NCBI RefSeq assembly: GCF_049537125.1
Contig: NZ_JBMVQY010000001.1
Coordinates: 1,674,001 to 1,738,000, forward strand
DNA: 64,000 bases
Direction: 5' to 3'
DNA from: Limisphaera sp026417315
Lineage (GTDB): Bacteria > Verrucomicrobiota > Verrucomicrobiia > Limisphaerales > Limisphaeraceae
In this document: positions 34,346 through 43,084 of the stretch, piece after piece
How the letters are laid out: every line of letters begins with the position of its first letter
Numbering within the stretch: the stretch's first letter is position 1
Position numbers and translations under genes: made by a program
Notes under the pieces: generated by a model
Told to the model about the DNA's origin: nothing
Databases searched by the model: none
The model's input: the letters and a program-made list of their open reading frames with translations, nothing else

Positions 34346-35770
34346 TCAGATCCGCCAACCGGGCCGGTTCTCGCGTTTTACCCAGGCATTGAGCTCGGGC
34401 AGATTAGTCACCCGCATGTTGGGGCCGTCCCACTCGACCTTGTTGCCCACGCCGGCCTTCTGGGCCAGGTTGCCGAGCGCACAAAACTCCGTGAGCCGCG
34501 TGCCGTACTCGAAGCTCGAGGCGGTGTCGGTGCGACCCTCGCGCACCGCCTCCAGGAAATCGGTGAAAATGTCCCTGGGCCGCGGCAGAGTTTTCGGGGG
34601 TTCGGGAATCTCCCGCATTTTGGCCCAGGGCACCACGTGCATGCGCTCGCCGTAGGTACCGGTGAAAATAATCCCTTTCTCGCCCACGTAGAGTGTGCCG
34701 CTGTCGCCGCGGTCCAGCTCCTCCTCCGGGTATTGACGCCGCAACTCGAGCAGGAGGGGCGGCAGATTCCGCGCCTCGCCCACGGCAGCGCGCAGGGCCC
34801 CCTGGGGACGGTCCTGGGTCGTGGGATTGAGTCCCTCGTACCAATACACCTTCAGCGGGGGAAGGTCCCCGCGGGCGGGCACGTCCCAACGGATGCGAGA
34901 GCCGATCGGATAGCGTTCGTCGCTGCCGCCGCGCAGATACTCCACTTCCACACTGGTGGGATGCTCGATCTTCAGGGCCCAGAAAACGCCGTCCAACACG
35001 TGGCAGCCCATGTTGCCGATGGAGCCGTTGCCAAAATCGTACCATCCGTGCCAGGAATGCGGATGCAAATCGTCATGAAAATCCCGGTACGGCGCGGGGC
35101 CGATCCATTCGTCCCAATGCAACCCCGGTGGCACCGGCTTGGCCGGCGGACGCGGGCCTTCGCCGCCGTTGCAACGATTGGTCCAACTGTGCGTTTCCCG
35201 GACGGGCCCGATGACGCCGGCCCAGATGTATTCGCACAGGCGCCGGTAGCCCTCCTCGTTGTGGCCCTGGTTGCCCATCTGGGTGGCCACCTTGCTGCGG
35301 CGGGCCATCTCGCGCAGTGCGCGTGCCTCGCCGATGTTGTGACACACCGGCTTTTCCACGAACACGGCCTTGCCCAGCTGCATGGCGAGCATTGCCGGCA
35401 ACGCATGTTGATGGTTGGGGGTGGCCACGAAAACCGCATCCAGACTGCGCCCCACCTCGTCGAACAGCCGCCGATAATCGGTGAAAAACCGCACCCTGGC
35501 CGGATCCATTCCCCGGCGCTTCAACCAATCAGCCACGGCTTCGTGACGTTTCTCGTCCGGGTCCACCACCGCGACGATGTTTTCCTTCGCAATCGCGTTC
35601 AGATGACTCATCCCGCGGCCGCCGCAACCGATGACGGCGCAATTGAGTTTGCGTCCCGCGTCCTGGGCGAGGAGCAGATTGGGGCCGGGCATCCAGCGGG
35701 GCGCGCTCAACGCGCCGGCGGCCAGCACGGCCCGCTTCAAAAAGGAACGTCGAGAGTACGCGACTTTCAT
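34346..35770 (-). CDS. Tat-exported Gfo/Idh/MocA-family oxidoreductase
   Basis: A 474-residue precursor. The N-terminus is a twin-arginine signal (YSRRSFLKRAVLAAGALSA). A Rossmann domain follows (CAVIGCGGRGMSHLNAI, VAVVDPDEKR, VFVATPNHQHALPAMLAMQLGKAVFVEKPVCHN), where EKP is the conserved catalytic Lys motif of the family. The C-terminal alpha/beta domain has HSWHGWYDFGNGSIGNMGCHVLD, frequent in the large verrucomicrobial/planctomycetal group of exported members. Such enzymes act on sugars using a tightly held NAD(P). The substrate is unknown. Alternative ATG at 35776 adds two residues. It is divergent from rpoD. Confidence 0.88.
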   Translation of the reverse strand: MKVAYSRRSFLKRAVLAAGALSAPRWMPGPNLLLAQDAGRKLNCAVIGCGGRGMSHLNAIAKENIVAVVDPDEKRHEAVADWLKRRGMDPARVRFFTDYRRLFDEVGRSLDAVFVATPNHQHALPAMLAMQLGKAVFVEKPVCHNIGEARALREMARRSKVATQMGNQGHNEEGYRRLCEYIWAGVIGPVRETHSWTNRCNGGEGPRPPAKPVPPGLHWDEWIGPAPYRDFHDDLHPHSWHGWYDFGNGSIGNMGCHVLDGVFWALKIEHPTSVEVEYLRGGSDERYPIGSRIRWDVPARGDLPPLKVYWYEGLNPTTQDRPQGALRAAVGEARNLPPLLLELRRQYPEEELDRGDSGTLYVGEKGIIFTGTYGERMHVVPWAKMREIPEPPKTLPRPRDIFTDFLEAVREGRTDTASSFEYGTRLTEFCALGNLAQKAGVGNKVEWDGPNMRVTNLPELNAWVKRENRPGWRI

Positions 35771-36212
35771 GGGCATGAGGGAAGGGAACGATCGTTCGGT
35801 TCGATGGCACAGCCGGAGTCTGGCGAGCCCGGCACCGTGGCATCGGTTCGACCGCGCGCTACACCGCGGGTCCCGGGCAGTCCCTTCGGCGATGGGTCTC
35901 TCCGGTCCATGTCCGATTTGAGCGCGAATCTGCGCCGATCCGAGCCCCTTGTAAACCGCAAAGAAAGGAAGGGCAGGGAACACGCCCTCGTGCTCTCGTC
36001 CGCTTGCGGCGTTCGACCGGGCCTCGATGCGACAGTTTGTCCCTCGCAGTGGGGATCTCATCCGGTGCGACGCTGAACGGCGGTGGTGATGGCAAGCGCG
36101 GAGAGCTGCGTTTTCCTGAGAAAAAATTCTCGTACCGGACCTTGACGGGATCGCGGCGTCGTCGCATATTCCGCCGCATCGCCGCTCAGCGGACTGAGTC
36201 GCGCCCCATCCT
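35771..36212. other. divergent region upstream of rpoD
   Basis: About 440 nt between the exported oxidoreductase gene and rpoD. It contains the rpoD promoter candidate listed separately. No gene or RNA recognised. Confidence 0.4.
36142..36170 (+). promoter_or_regulatory. sigma-70-type promoter candidate for rpoD
   Basis: TTGACG (36142-36147) and CATATT (36165-36170) are separated by 17 nt. The -35 box matches the consensus at 5 of 6 positions, the -10 box at 4 of 6. Transcription would start near 36177, giving a leader of about 35 nt before the rpoD ATG at 36213. Confidence 0.45.
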
Positions 36213-38009
36213 ATGGCCAGGACGAAGCTCAGAACGTCGGTCGCCAGCGCGAAACCCCGCCGCGGTCGCAACGGTTCGGTCCGCTCCCGGTCCTCGCCCG
36301 CGCGTCCGCCTCGATCTTCTCCCGCGGAATCGTCTCCACCTTCGAGTCCGGGGGCAGAGTCGAACGCCCCGGCATGGACGGGTCCGTTGCGTCGCCTTTT
36401 GCAGATGGCCCACGAACAGGGCGCCGTCACCGAGGCCGAGGTGCAAGAGGTGATCGGCCAGGCTGGTTTGAGTCCCGAAGACGCCGACCGACTCTGGCAG
36501 GAACTTCAGGCCTTCGAGGTGCGCATTCAAGACTCCGAAGCGGACGGCGTGGGGGAGGATGCCTCGGAGGATGATTTGGCGGAGGCGGGCCGGCTTGAAA
36601 GCCTGGACGATCCGGTCCGCATTTATTTGCGGCAGATGGGCGCGGTGCCGCTCCTGACCCGCGAGCAGGAAATCGAGATCTGCAAACGCATCGAGGCCGC
36701 CGAGGCCGAACTGCGCCAGATCCTTTATCGTTTCGGATTCACCGCCAAAGAACACATCGCCCTGGCCGAGAAACTGCTCAGCGTGCCGCCCAAGGAACGG
36801 TTCGACCGGGTGATTTCCGACCAAAAACTGGAGCGTCGACCGCAGCATCTGCGCCTTCTGCGCCGACTGCTGCAGAAGGTGCGCGCCCTGGATACGGCCG
36901 CCGACCGTCACTGGCGGGCCGCCCGCCAGGCCTCGAGCCCGACCGCTCGCGCCCGCGCCCTGCGGCTCTGCCAACGCGCGCAAAAACAACTCGAAGCCCT
37001 GTTCCCGCAGTTCGCCCTCAAACCCAAAATCCTCGAGGAAATGCTGCTGGTGGCGCGGAATGTGGCCGAGCGGTTCCGCCAGTGCCAGGCGCGGCTGCAG
37101 CAACTCCAGCAGCAACCGTCCTCGCCCGAGCAGGCGCAGGCCCTCCGCACCGAGCAGGAGCAGTTGACCGCCCTGGAGGATCTCGCGCGGGCCCCGGCCG
37201 CCGAGTTCCTCGCCGCCCACGACCGACTCCAACAGGCCGCCGACCGCGCGGTGCAGGCCAAAACGGAAATGGTCGAGGCGAATCTCCGCCTCGTCATCTC
37301 GATTGCCAAACGTTACACCAACCGCGGCCTCTCCTTCCTCGACCTGATTCAGGAGGGCAACATGGGCCTCATGCGCGCGGTGGAAAAATTCGAATACCGG
37401 CGCGGCTACAAGTTTTCCACCTACGCCACCTGGTGGATTCGGCAGGCCATCACCCGCAGCATTGCGGACCAGGCGCGCACCATCCGCATCCCCGTCCACA
37501 TGGTGGACGTGATCAACCGGGTCCTCCGCGCCCAAAAGGAGCTCTTTCAGGTCCTGGGCCGCGAACCTTCGCCGGAAGAGCTGGCCGACCAACTGCAAAT
37601 GCCGCTGCATCGCGTGCAGAATCTCCTGCGCATGGCGCAGCAACCCTTGTCCCTCCAGGCCTCGGTGGGCGAAGGCGAAGACGCCACGTTCGGCGATTTC
37701 ATCGTGGACCGGAATGCCGACGATCCTGCCGATCAGACCAGCTTCAGCCTGCTGCGCGAACGCCTCCACAAGGTGTTGGCCAGCCTGGCCGATCGCGAAC
37801 GCAAAGTGCTGGAGCTGCGTTTCGGTCTGCTCGACGGCTACGCCCGGACCCTCGAAGAGGTCGGCAAACAATTCAACGTCACCCGCGAACGCATCCGTCA
37901 AATTGAAGCCAAGGCCCTGCGCAAGATGCGCCATCCCACGCGCCTGCGGCTGCTGGACGGGTTCCTTGCGCCGGGCGCGTGGCCTGTGTCTCATCCGCGA
38001 CCGGCCTGA
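36213..38009 (+). CDS. rpoD: primary RNA polymerase sigma factor (sigma-70, RpoD)
   Basis: A 598-residue housekeeping sigma factor. Residues 1-55 are an unusual Arg/Ser/Pro-rich tail. Residues 57-105 resemble region 1.1, and 132-162 are region 1.2 (DDPVRIYLRQMGAVPLLTREQEIEICKRIE). A long helical non-conserved region covers about 165-350. Region 2 (353-430) has MVEANLRLVISIAKRYTNRG, LSFLDLIQEGNMGLMRAVEKFEYRRG and YKFSTYATWWIRQAITRSIADQ for -10 recognition and melting. Region 3 includes IPVHM...INRV, and region 4 carries RFGLLDG...TLEEVGKQFNVTRERIRQIEAKALRK for -35 binding. All core motifs are intact. It stands alone on the plus strand. Confidence 0.96.
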   Translation: MARTKLRTSVASAKPRRGRNGSVRSRSSPARPPRSSPAESSPPSSPGAESNAPAWTGPLRRLLQMAHEQGAVTEAEVQEVIGQAGLSPEDADRLWQELQAFEVRIQDSEADGVGEDASEDDLAEAGRLESLDDPVRIYLRQMGAVPLLTREQEIEICKRIEAAEAELRQILYRFGFTAKEHIALAEKLLSVPPKERFDRVISDQKLERRPQHLRLLRRLLQKVRALDTAADRHWRAARQASSPTARARALRLCQRAQKQLEALFPQFALKPKILEEMLLVARNVAERFRQCQARLQQLQQQPSSPEQAQALRTEQEQLTALEDLARAPAAEFLAAHDRLQQAADRAVQAKTEMVEANLRLVISIAKRYTNRGLSFLDLIQEGNMGLMRAVEKFEYRRGYKFSTYATWWIRQAITRSIADQARTIRIPVHMVDVINRVLRAQKELFQVLGREPSPEELADQLQMPLHRVQNLLRMAQQPLSLQASVGEGEDATFGDFIVDRNADDPADQTSFSLLRERLHKVLASLADRERKVLELRFGLLDGYARTLEEVGKQFNVTRERIRQIEAKALRKMRHPTRLRLLDGFLAPGAWPVSHPRPA

Positions 38010-38394
38010 CTACGGTCGACACGGCCCACCTGCTTCTGGTGGGGTGGTGTTTTGCCATTGCACAGGGTGCCGCGCGGCGCCTTTGCCCGTGGAGGCTGCC
38101 ACCCTCCTGCGGCCTGTCGCCGCCAGCCGGCTTCCTGCGGCTGACACCGCGAACTCTGCTCCCCGGGCCGGTCTCGCGATGCCCTTCCTCACCGGAGTCG
38201 GTGCAGCCGTGTCTTCCACCAGACGTGCGAAGTGTCTTGCGCGTCCACGGATGATCGTGCTGCCGCGGACGCTTTCGACCCAACGCGGCAGTTGCAGGTG
38301 GTCGCCAACCGTGGGAATTATGCTGCGGCTCCGTCCGGCGGGGCCCGCTGCTTCCGGAGGTGCTGTTCGCACCCGTTTGATCTAAGCTGGGGCC
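38010..38394. other. spacer between rpoD and rsmD
   Basis: About 385 nt. It holds a possible terminator just after rpoD (separate entry) and the rsmD promoter. No gene recognised. Confidence 0.35.
38025..38054 (+). terminator. possible rpoD terminator
   Basis: CCCACC (38025-38030) pairs with GGTGGG (38038-38043) across a 7-nt loop, 15 nt after the rpoD stop. It is followed by GTGGTGTTTTG, a weak T-rich tail. Confidence 0.35.
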
Positions 38395-39018
38395 ATGCGG
38401 ATCACAGGCGGTCGCGCAGGCGGGTTGATCCTCAAAGTGCCCAAGGGACTGGCCATCCGGCCGACGCCGGACCTGGTCAAGCAGGCGGTGTTCAACAGCC
38501 TGGGCGCGCGGGTGGTGGACGCCGAGGTGCTGGAGTTGTTCGCCGGCACCGGGGCGTTGAGCTTGGAATGCATCAGCCGCGGCGCGCGCCTCGCGGTCTG
38601 CGTGGAAAAATCCGGCCGACACGCGGCGGTTCTGCGCGAGAACTGGCGTCGGGCCGGATTCCCGCCGGAATCGTTGGAGCTGCGCCTCCAGGACGTCTTT
38701 GCCGCTCTCCCGCCGTTGGTCATGGCCGGACGCGTGTTCGATCTCATTTTGGCCGACCCGCCGTACGGCCCCAAGAATCTGCAGGAACGCTCTCGTTCGT
38801 GTGCCCAGCAGTTGCTCGACGACCCGTGGCTGCCCCGGTTGCTGCGGCCCGGGGGACGTTTCATCCTGGGACATGCCCGACGCGATCGACTCGAGCTGCC
38901 GCCTCCCTGGCGCGAGATCAAGGTCTTGCAGCACGGCGACAGCGTGATGCGGTTTCTCGAAGCTGCGTCCGAAGTGCGCGAAACTCTGCCGGGCCCGGCC
39001 GAGGGCCCGGCGCCATAG
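38395..39018 (+). CDS. rsmD: 16S rRNA (guanine966-N2)-methyltransferase RsmD
   Basis: A 207-residue class I methyltransferase. The N-terminal MRITGGRAGGLILKVPKGLAIRPTPDLVKQAVFNSL is typical of RsmD. SAM motif I is VLELFAGTGALSLECISRGA, and the catalytic motif LADPPYG (DPPY) marks N-methylation of a base. It methylates G966 of 16S rRNA during 30S assembly. The C-terminus has a short Glu/Pro-rich tail. The ATG at 38395 is the canonical start. The stop lies 6 nt before the stop of convergent hypB. Confidence 0.93.
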   Translation: MRITGGRAGGLILKVPKGLAIRPTPDLVKQAVFNSLGARVVDAEVLELFAGTGALSLECISRGARLAVCVEKSGRHAAVLRENWRRAGFPPESLELRLQDVFAALPPLVMAGRVFDLILADPPYGPKNLQERSRSCAQQLLDDPWLPRLLRPGGRFILGHARRDRLELPPPWREIKVLQHGDSVMRFLEAASEVRETLPGPAEGPAP

Positions 39019-39024
39019 CCCCCT

Positions 39025-39897
39025 CTACCAGGGTTGGGATTTCACCCGCTCATGCTCCGCCACCAAAAAACTCAGCCACTCATCCATCCCTGCGCCGGTC
39101 TTGGCGGACAGCTCGAAAATCCGGGCGTGATGGCTGACCCGGTGCAGGTGGTCCAACGCGGCGGCTCGATCAAAGCCCACCACTTCCGCCAGATCCACCT
39201 TGGTGATCAACGCCACGTGTGCCGAATGGAACAACGGTGGATACTTGAGCGGCTTGTCCTCCCCTTCGGTCACCGACATCAGAACCACCCGCAGATCCTC
39301 TCCCAGATCGAAATCCGCCGGGCAGACCAGGTTCCCGACATTCTCCAGGATCAGCAGTTCCAAGCCGTCCAACGGCAGGTCCCGCAAGGCCCGCCGCACC
39401 ATCTCGGCATCCAAATGGCAAACCGTGCCGGTGGCCACCTGCACCACCGGGATTCCCGCCCCCCGCAGCCGCTGGGCGTCACGGTCGGTCGCCAGATCTC
39501 CCACGATGACCCCGCATTTCAGGCGCCCCCGCAGGCCCGACACGGTGCGTTCGATCAACGTCGTCTTCCCGGAACCGGGGGCTGACACCACGTTCAAGAC
39601 CAGCAAGCCCTTGGCTCGAAAGAACCCCCGATTTTGCTCGGCCAGCCGCTGGTTCTTTTCGAGCAGGGAGCGATGAAGCACCACGGTTTGACCGGTGGCT
39701 TCCTCTGGGTGCGCATGCAGTGGTGCTCTGTGGATGTCCGGGTGCTCATGCCCGTGCGGAGAGTGAACCTCGCCGGCCACGGGACCGGTCGAAGGACCGG
39801 GCCGGGCCTGCATGGATCCAGAGCCGCCCGTTTCCGCATCGCGTGCCGACAGGATCCGCGGCTCACCGCCCAAACCACAGCCACATTCCCTGCACAT
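39025..39897 (-). CDS. hypB: hydrogenase/urease nickel incorporation GTPase HypB
   Basis: A 290-residue protein. It starts with a CxxCGC-type high-affinity nickel site (MCRECGCGLG). A His-rich stretch follows (about 45-65: HSPHGHEHPDIHRAPLHAH), a nickel store seen in many HypB proteins. The SIMIBI G domain has P-loop SAPGSGKTTLIE (105-116), the metal-site GTVCHLDA (C160, H161), ENVGNLVCPADFDLGE, and TKVDL (G4). HypB hydrolyses GTP to deliver nickel, with HypA, to [NiFe] hydrogenase. It lies 6 nt downstream of hypA, in one operon. No hydrogenase structural or hypCDEF gene is in the window. Confidence 0.95.
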   Translation of the reverse strand: MCRECGCGLGGEPRILSARDAETGGSGSMQARPGPSTGPVAGEVHSPHGHEHPDIHRAPLHAHPEEATGQTVVLHRSLLEKNQRLAEQNRGFFRAKGLLVLNVVSAPGSGKTTLIERTVSGLRGRLKCGVIVGDLATDRDAQRLRGAGIPVVQVATGTVCHLDAEMVRRALRDLPLDGLELLILENVGNLVCPADFDLGEDLRVVLMSVTEGEDKPLKYPPLFHSAHVALITKVDLAEVVGFDRAAALDHLHRVSHHARIFELSAKTGAGMDEWLSFLVAEHERVKSQPW

Positions 39898-39903
39898 AAA
39901 ACC

Positions 39904-40245
39904 CTAATCCAGCTCGATGCTCACCAGTTCCAGTTCCCGCCCCTGCAGGAGCTCGCCCGGTGCGGTTTCACACCGCGGACAGGCGGACCACACGTCCATG
40001 CTCTCGTACTCCGCCCGGCACCGGGGGCAACGCCACCGTGCCGCAACCCGTTCCACCTCCAGGCGCGCGCCCGCTGCCGGGGTCCCGGCCGTCACCAAAT
40101 CGAACGCAAACTCGAGCGCTTCCGGCACCACTCCGCTCAATGCCCCCACGCGCAGTCGCAGCGCCGCCACCCGCTGTGCCCCTCGGGCTCGGGCCTCCTC
40201 CACGGCCAACCGCACGGCTTCCGCCATCAATCCAACCTCGTGCAT
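39904..40245 (-). CDS. hypA: hydrogenase nickel metallochaperone HypA
   Basis: A 113-residue protein of normal length. The N-terminal MHEVGLMAEAV holds the nickel-binding His2. A rubredoxin-like zinc site is formed by C73, C76, C89 and C92 (CPRC ... CPRC). HypA hands nickel to hydrogenase together with HypB, encoded 6 nt downstream. A perfect inverted repeat lies 9 nt upstream of the start. Confidence 0.95.
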   Translation of the reverse strand: MHEVGLMAEAVRLAVEEARARGAQRVAALRLRVGALSGVVPEALEFAFDLVTAGTPAAGARLEVERVAARWRCPRCRAEYESMDVWSACPRCETAPGELLQGRELELVSIELD

Positions 40246-40548
40246 GAACCAGTCTCATGTTAGCATGAGTTTGCGCCAGGAAAAGTGAAGCGCAAACCGT
40301 TCCCGGTCTGACTTGGGGGACTTGGGGCTTTGTCAGGCTGGAACGAATCCCCGGTGCGGCGTTGCCGACCGGCCTCTGCGTGCCCCGGGGGCGGAGGTCG
40401 CTTCTCCGGACCAGGCCGCTGCGAAGGCGGGGCTGCCGATTCCCGGGGTTCCCCGGGGGTATCCGGAGTTCCAAAACCGGAGCATTGACGATGAATGTCT
40501 TTGCATTAGTTTGAGTCTAATCGAACGCTCAACAGGATACGCACCGAT
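40246..40548. other. divergent region between hypA and an exported oxidoreductase gene
   Basis: Holds the hypA-side inverted repeat and, on the plus strand, a TTGACG (40485-40490) with only a weak -10 (TAGTTT, 40507-40512). No gene seen. Confidence 0.35.
40254..40269. promoter_or_regulatory. perfect inverted repeat just upstream of hypA
   Basis: CTCATG (40254-40259), TTAG, CATGAG (40264-40269): 6-bp arms around 4 nt, ending 9 nt before the hypA ATG (40245). It could be an operator overlapping the leader or a hairpin near the ribosome-binding site. Confidence 0.35.
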
Positions 40549-41916
40549 ATGCAAAAACCAACGACCAGCCTCGGGAACGCCCCCGCCAGCCGGCGGGAAT
40601 TCCTCAAGAAAACCGCCGTGGCCGCCACCGTGGCGGCCGCCGCACCGTTGCTGCGGACCCCGGTATACGGCCAGAATCAAGCCCCTTCCGTCAACGTTCT
40701 GGGCGCCAACAACCGCATCGTTGTGGGGTACATTGGCACGGGCAACATGGGTCAGACGCATATTCGCACCCAGAAATCCCGGGCCAACGAGAACAATATC
40801 GTTCAAGCCGCTGTCTGCGACGTCTCCAAGCACCGCGCCGCTCAGGCCAAGGCCCTGATCGGCGACAACGTCGACGTGTACTACGACTACCGCAAGCTCC
40901 TTGAACGCAAGGACATTGACGCGGTCACGATCGCCACCGTGGACCACTGGCACGCCCGTTGCACGATCGACGCCCTCAACGCCGGCAAGCACGTGTACGT
41001 CGAGAAACCCATGACCCGTTACCTCGGCGAGGCGTTCGAGGTGTACGACACCGTCAAGAAAACCGGCAAGATCCTCCAGGTCGGGTCGCAGGGCTGCTCC
41101 GACCTGAAGTGGCACAAGGCGGCCGAGTGGATCCGGCAGGGGAAAATCGGGCCCGTGGTCATGGCGCAGGGCAGTTACATGCGCAACAATCCCAAGGGCG
41201 AATGGAACTACACCATCGAACCCTGGGCCACGCCGGAGGATATTGACTGGCAGTTCTGGCTCGGACCGGTTCACCGCAAGAAGCCCTTCAGCGCCGACGA
41301 CTACTTCCGTTGGCGGAAGTACTATCCGTATTGCGGCGGCCTGCTCAGCGATCTGGTGCCCCACAAGGCCCATCCCTACATGCTGGCCACCGGCAACCCC
41401 GAGTTCCCCCTGCGCGTCGCCTGCGTCGGCAGCAAAAAGGTGGGCACTGACAAGAACACGCAGGGCACCCCCGAGCGCGACGTGCCGGAGATCGTGCAAA
41501 TCATCGCCGAATTCCCCAGCGGGATGGTGATGCACATCACCAGCAGTTCCGTCAACGAGCAGGGCACCCAGGAAATGATCCGGGGCCACATGGCCACGCT
41601 CACCATGGCGGGCAACCGCGTCGAATTGCGGCCCGAACGGCCCTTCGCGGAGGAAATCGACCCCGAGACCAGCGAGGCTTTTCCCGTGGAAAGCGTCGAA
41701 GCCCACGAAAAGAACTGGTTCGACTGCATCCGCGCCAACAAGGAGCCCAATTGCGGCATCGAACTGGCCATTCGCGTTCAGACCATCGTCTCGCTGGCGG
41801 AGATCTCCGAACGGCTCAACGTCATGTGCCTGTTCGATCCGCAGACGCGCAAAGTCACCACTGGCGACGGTCGGCCCGTGCCGATCCCCACGTACGGTTG
41901 GTCGGAACTCTCTTGA
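40549..41916 (+). CDS. second Tat-exported Gfo/Idh/MocA-family oxidoreductase
   Basis: A 455-residue precursor. The twin-arginine signal is ASRREFLKKTAVAATVAAAAP (about residues 14-34), with cleavage probably near YGQ. The NAD(P)-binding domain has VVGYIGTGNMGQTHI, AAVCDVSKHR, VTIATVDHWHARCTIDALNAGKHVYVEKP (EKP catalytic motif). The C-terminal domain contains GGLLSDLVPHKAHPYMLATG and a substrate-binding beta sheet. Substrate unknown, probably a sugar. It is not closely similar to the first exported member at 34.3-35.8 kb, so the two are paralogues of a large family. A strong terminator follows. Confidence 0.9.
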   Translation: MQKPTTSLGNAPASRREFLKKTAVAATVAAAAPLLRTPVYGQNQAPSVNVLGANNRIVVGYIGTGNMGQTHIRTQKSRANENNIVQAAVCDVSKHRAAQAKALIGDNVDVYYDYRKLLERKDIDAVTIATVDHWHARCTIDALNAGKHVYVEKPMTRYLGEAFEVYDTVKKTGKILQVGSQGCSDLKWHKAAEWIRQGKIGPVVMAQGSYMRNNPKGEWNYTIEPWATPEDIDWQFWLGPVHRKKPFSADDYFRWRKYYPYCGGLLSDLVPHKAHPYMLATGNPEFPLRVACVGSKKVGTDKNTQGTPERDVPEIVQIIAEFPSGMVMHITSSSVNEQGTQEMIRGHMATLTMAGNRVELRPERPFAEEIDPETSEAFPVESVEAHEKNWFDCIRANKEPNCGIELAIRVQTIVSLAEISERLNVMCLFDPQTRKVTTGDGRPVPIPTYGWSELS

Positions 41917-41947
41917 GTTCCCCGGCCACGCGAAGTCGATATTCCCA

Positions 41948-41981
41948 GCCCGGGCCGCCCTGGCCCGGGCGTTTGTTTTTC
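41948..41981 (+). terminator. rho-independent terminator after the second exported oxidoreductase
   Basis: GCCCGGGCC (41948-41956), a 5-nt loop, GGCCCGGGC (41962-41970): a perfect 9-bp stem followed by GTTTGTTTTTCT. It ends the transcript that stops at 41916. Confidence 0.85.
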
Positions 41982-42078
41982 TGAAGACGGGTTTCGTCCC
42001 GCTGGGCGTCTCCCCACTCCTGGCTTGCCCGGCTGACGCGGCCGCGGCAGGTTGAGCCCGCCAACTCGAGCGCGAACC

Positions 42079-43023
42079 ATGCAAACGATCACTCTCGGGG
42101 TCAGTCCCCTTCGCAGTAGTCGCCTGGCCTATGGCTGCTGGCGCGTCGCCGGCTCCTGGGATCCCAGGGAAATCACACCGGAAAGCTGGGCTGCGGGGAA
42201 ATTGGCCATCCGCACCGCCTACGAGGCCGGGTACACCCTCTTCGACAACGCGGACATTTATTGTGGCGGGGAGGCCGAGCGGCTGCTGGGCGAAGTGTTG
42301 CGCGAGATCCCCGGCATGCGCGAGCGCGTGCTCATCGCCACCAAATGCGGGATTCGCCCGCCCAATACCCCCTACCCCGGCGCGCCCCAACGCTACGACT
42401 TCTCCGCCGAACACATCCTCCGCTCTTGCGAGGAATCCTTGCGGCGGCTGGGGATTGACACCCTTGATCTCCTCCTTCTGCACCGGCCGGACTTCCTGGC
42501 CAACCCCGAGGAGGTCGCCGATGCGTTTGCGCGCCTCCAGGCCGCCGGCAAAGTGCGCTTCTTCGGCGTCAGTAATTGTCGCCCCACGCTGCTCACGGCC
42601 CTGCAGTGCGCCTGCCCCATGCCGTTGATCGTTCACCAGGTCGAAATCAGCCTGCTCCAGCGCGAGGCCTTCACCGATGGCACCCTGGACCAGTGCCTCA
42701 TCGAACACATCACTCCGCAGGCCTGGAGTCCCCTGGCCGGGGGATTGTTGGCCGATGGGGCCTCGCGGCTGCTCCGCTGGCAGGAACGTTACTCCACCGC
42801 GGGCGTGTTGCAGGAGCTGGATGCACTGGCCCGGCAATACCAGACCACTCGCAGCGTCATCGCCCTTGCCTGGCTCCTCAAACACCCCAGCGGCATTGTG
42901 CCCATCGTCGGATCCACGCGGCCCGAGCGCATTCGCGAAGCGGTGCGTGCCACCGAGATCGAACTTTCACGGGACGACTGGTACCGGCTCCTGCTGGCCG
43001 CTCGCGGCGAGCCGTTGCCGTGA
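42079..43023 (+). CDS. aldo/keto reductase
   Basis: A 314-residue (alpha/beta)8-barrel NAD(P)H-dependent oxidoreductase. Family motifs include LAYGCWRVAG near the start, YTLFDNADIYCGGEAERLLGEVL (catalytic Asp and Tyr), IATKCG (catalytic Lys), LDLLLLHRPD (with His), GKVRFFGVSNC, and ALAWLLKHPSGIVPIVGSTRPERIREA at the NADPH-binding C-terminus. It is close to the YdhF/oxidoreductase subgroup. The ATG at 42079 (MQTITLGVSP) gives the normal N-terminus; nine extra in-frame codons upstream are not needed. Physiological substrate unknown. Confidence 0.92.
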   Translation: MQTITLGVSPLRSSRLAYGCWRVAGSWDPREITPESWAAGKLAIRTAYEAGYTLFDNADIYCGGEAERLLGEVLREIPGMRERVLIATKCGIRPPNTPYPGAPQRYDFSAEHILRSCEESLRRLGIDTLDLLLLHRPDFLANPEEVADAFARLQAAGKVRFFGVSNCRPTLLTALQCACPMPLIVHQVEISLLQREAFTDGTLDQCLIEHITPQAWSPLAGGLLADGASRLLRWQERYSTAGVLQELDALARQYQTTRSVIALAWLLKHPSGIVPIVGSTRPERIREAVRATEIELSRDDWYRLLLAARGEPLP

Positions 43024-43084
43024 ATCTGCTCCGGAGGGAGCTGCGCTCCCGTTCTCCGTCCCCGGTCCCAGACCCGGGTCTTCC

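Noticed and set aside
40549..41916. Minus-strand 850-codon open frame across 40333-42885
   Set aside because: It is the antisense shadow of the exported oxidoreductase and aldo/keto reductase genes, both of which have clear family motifs on the plus strand.
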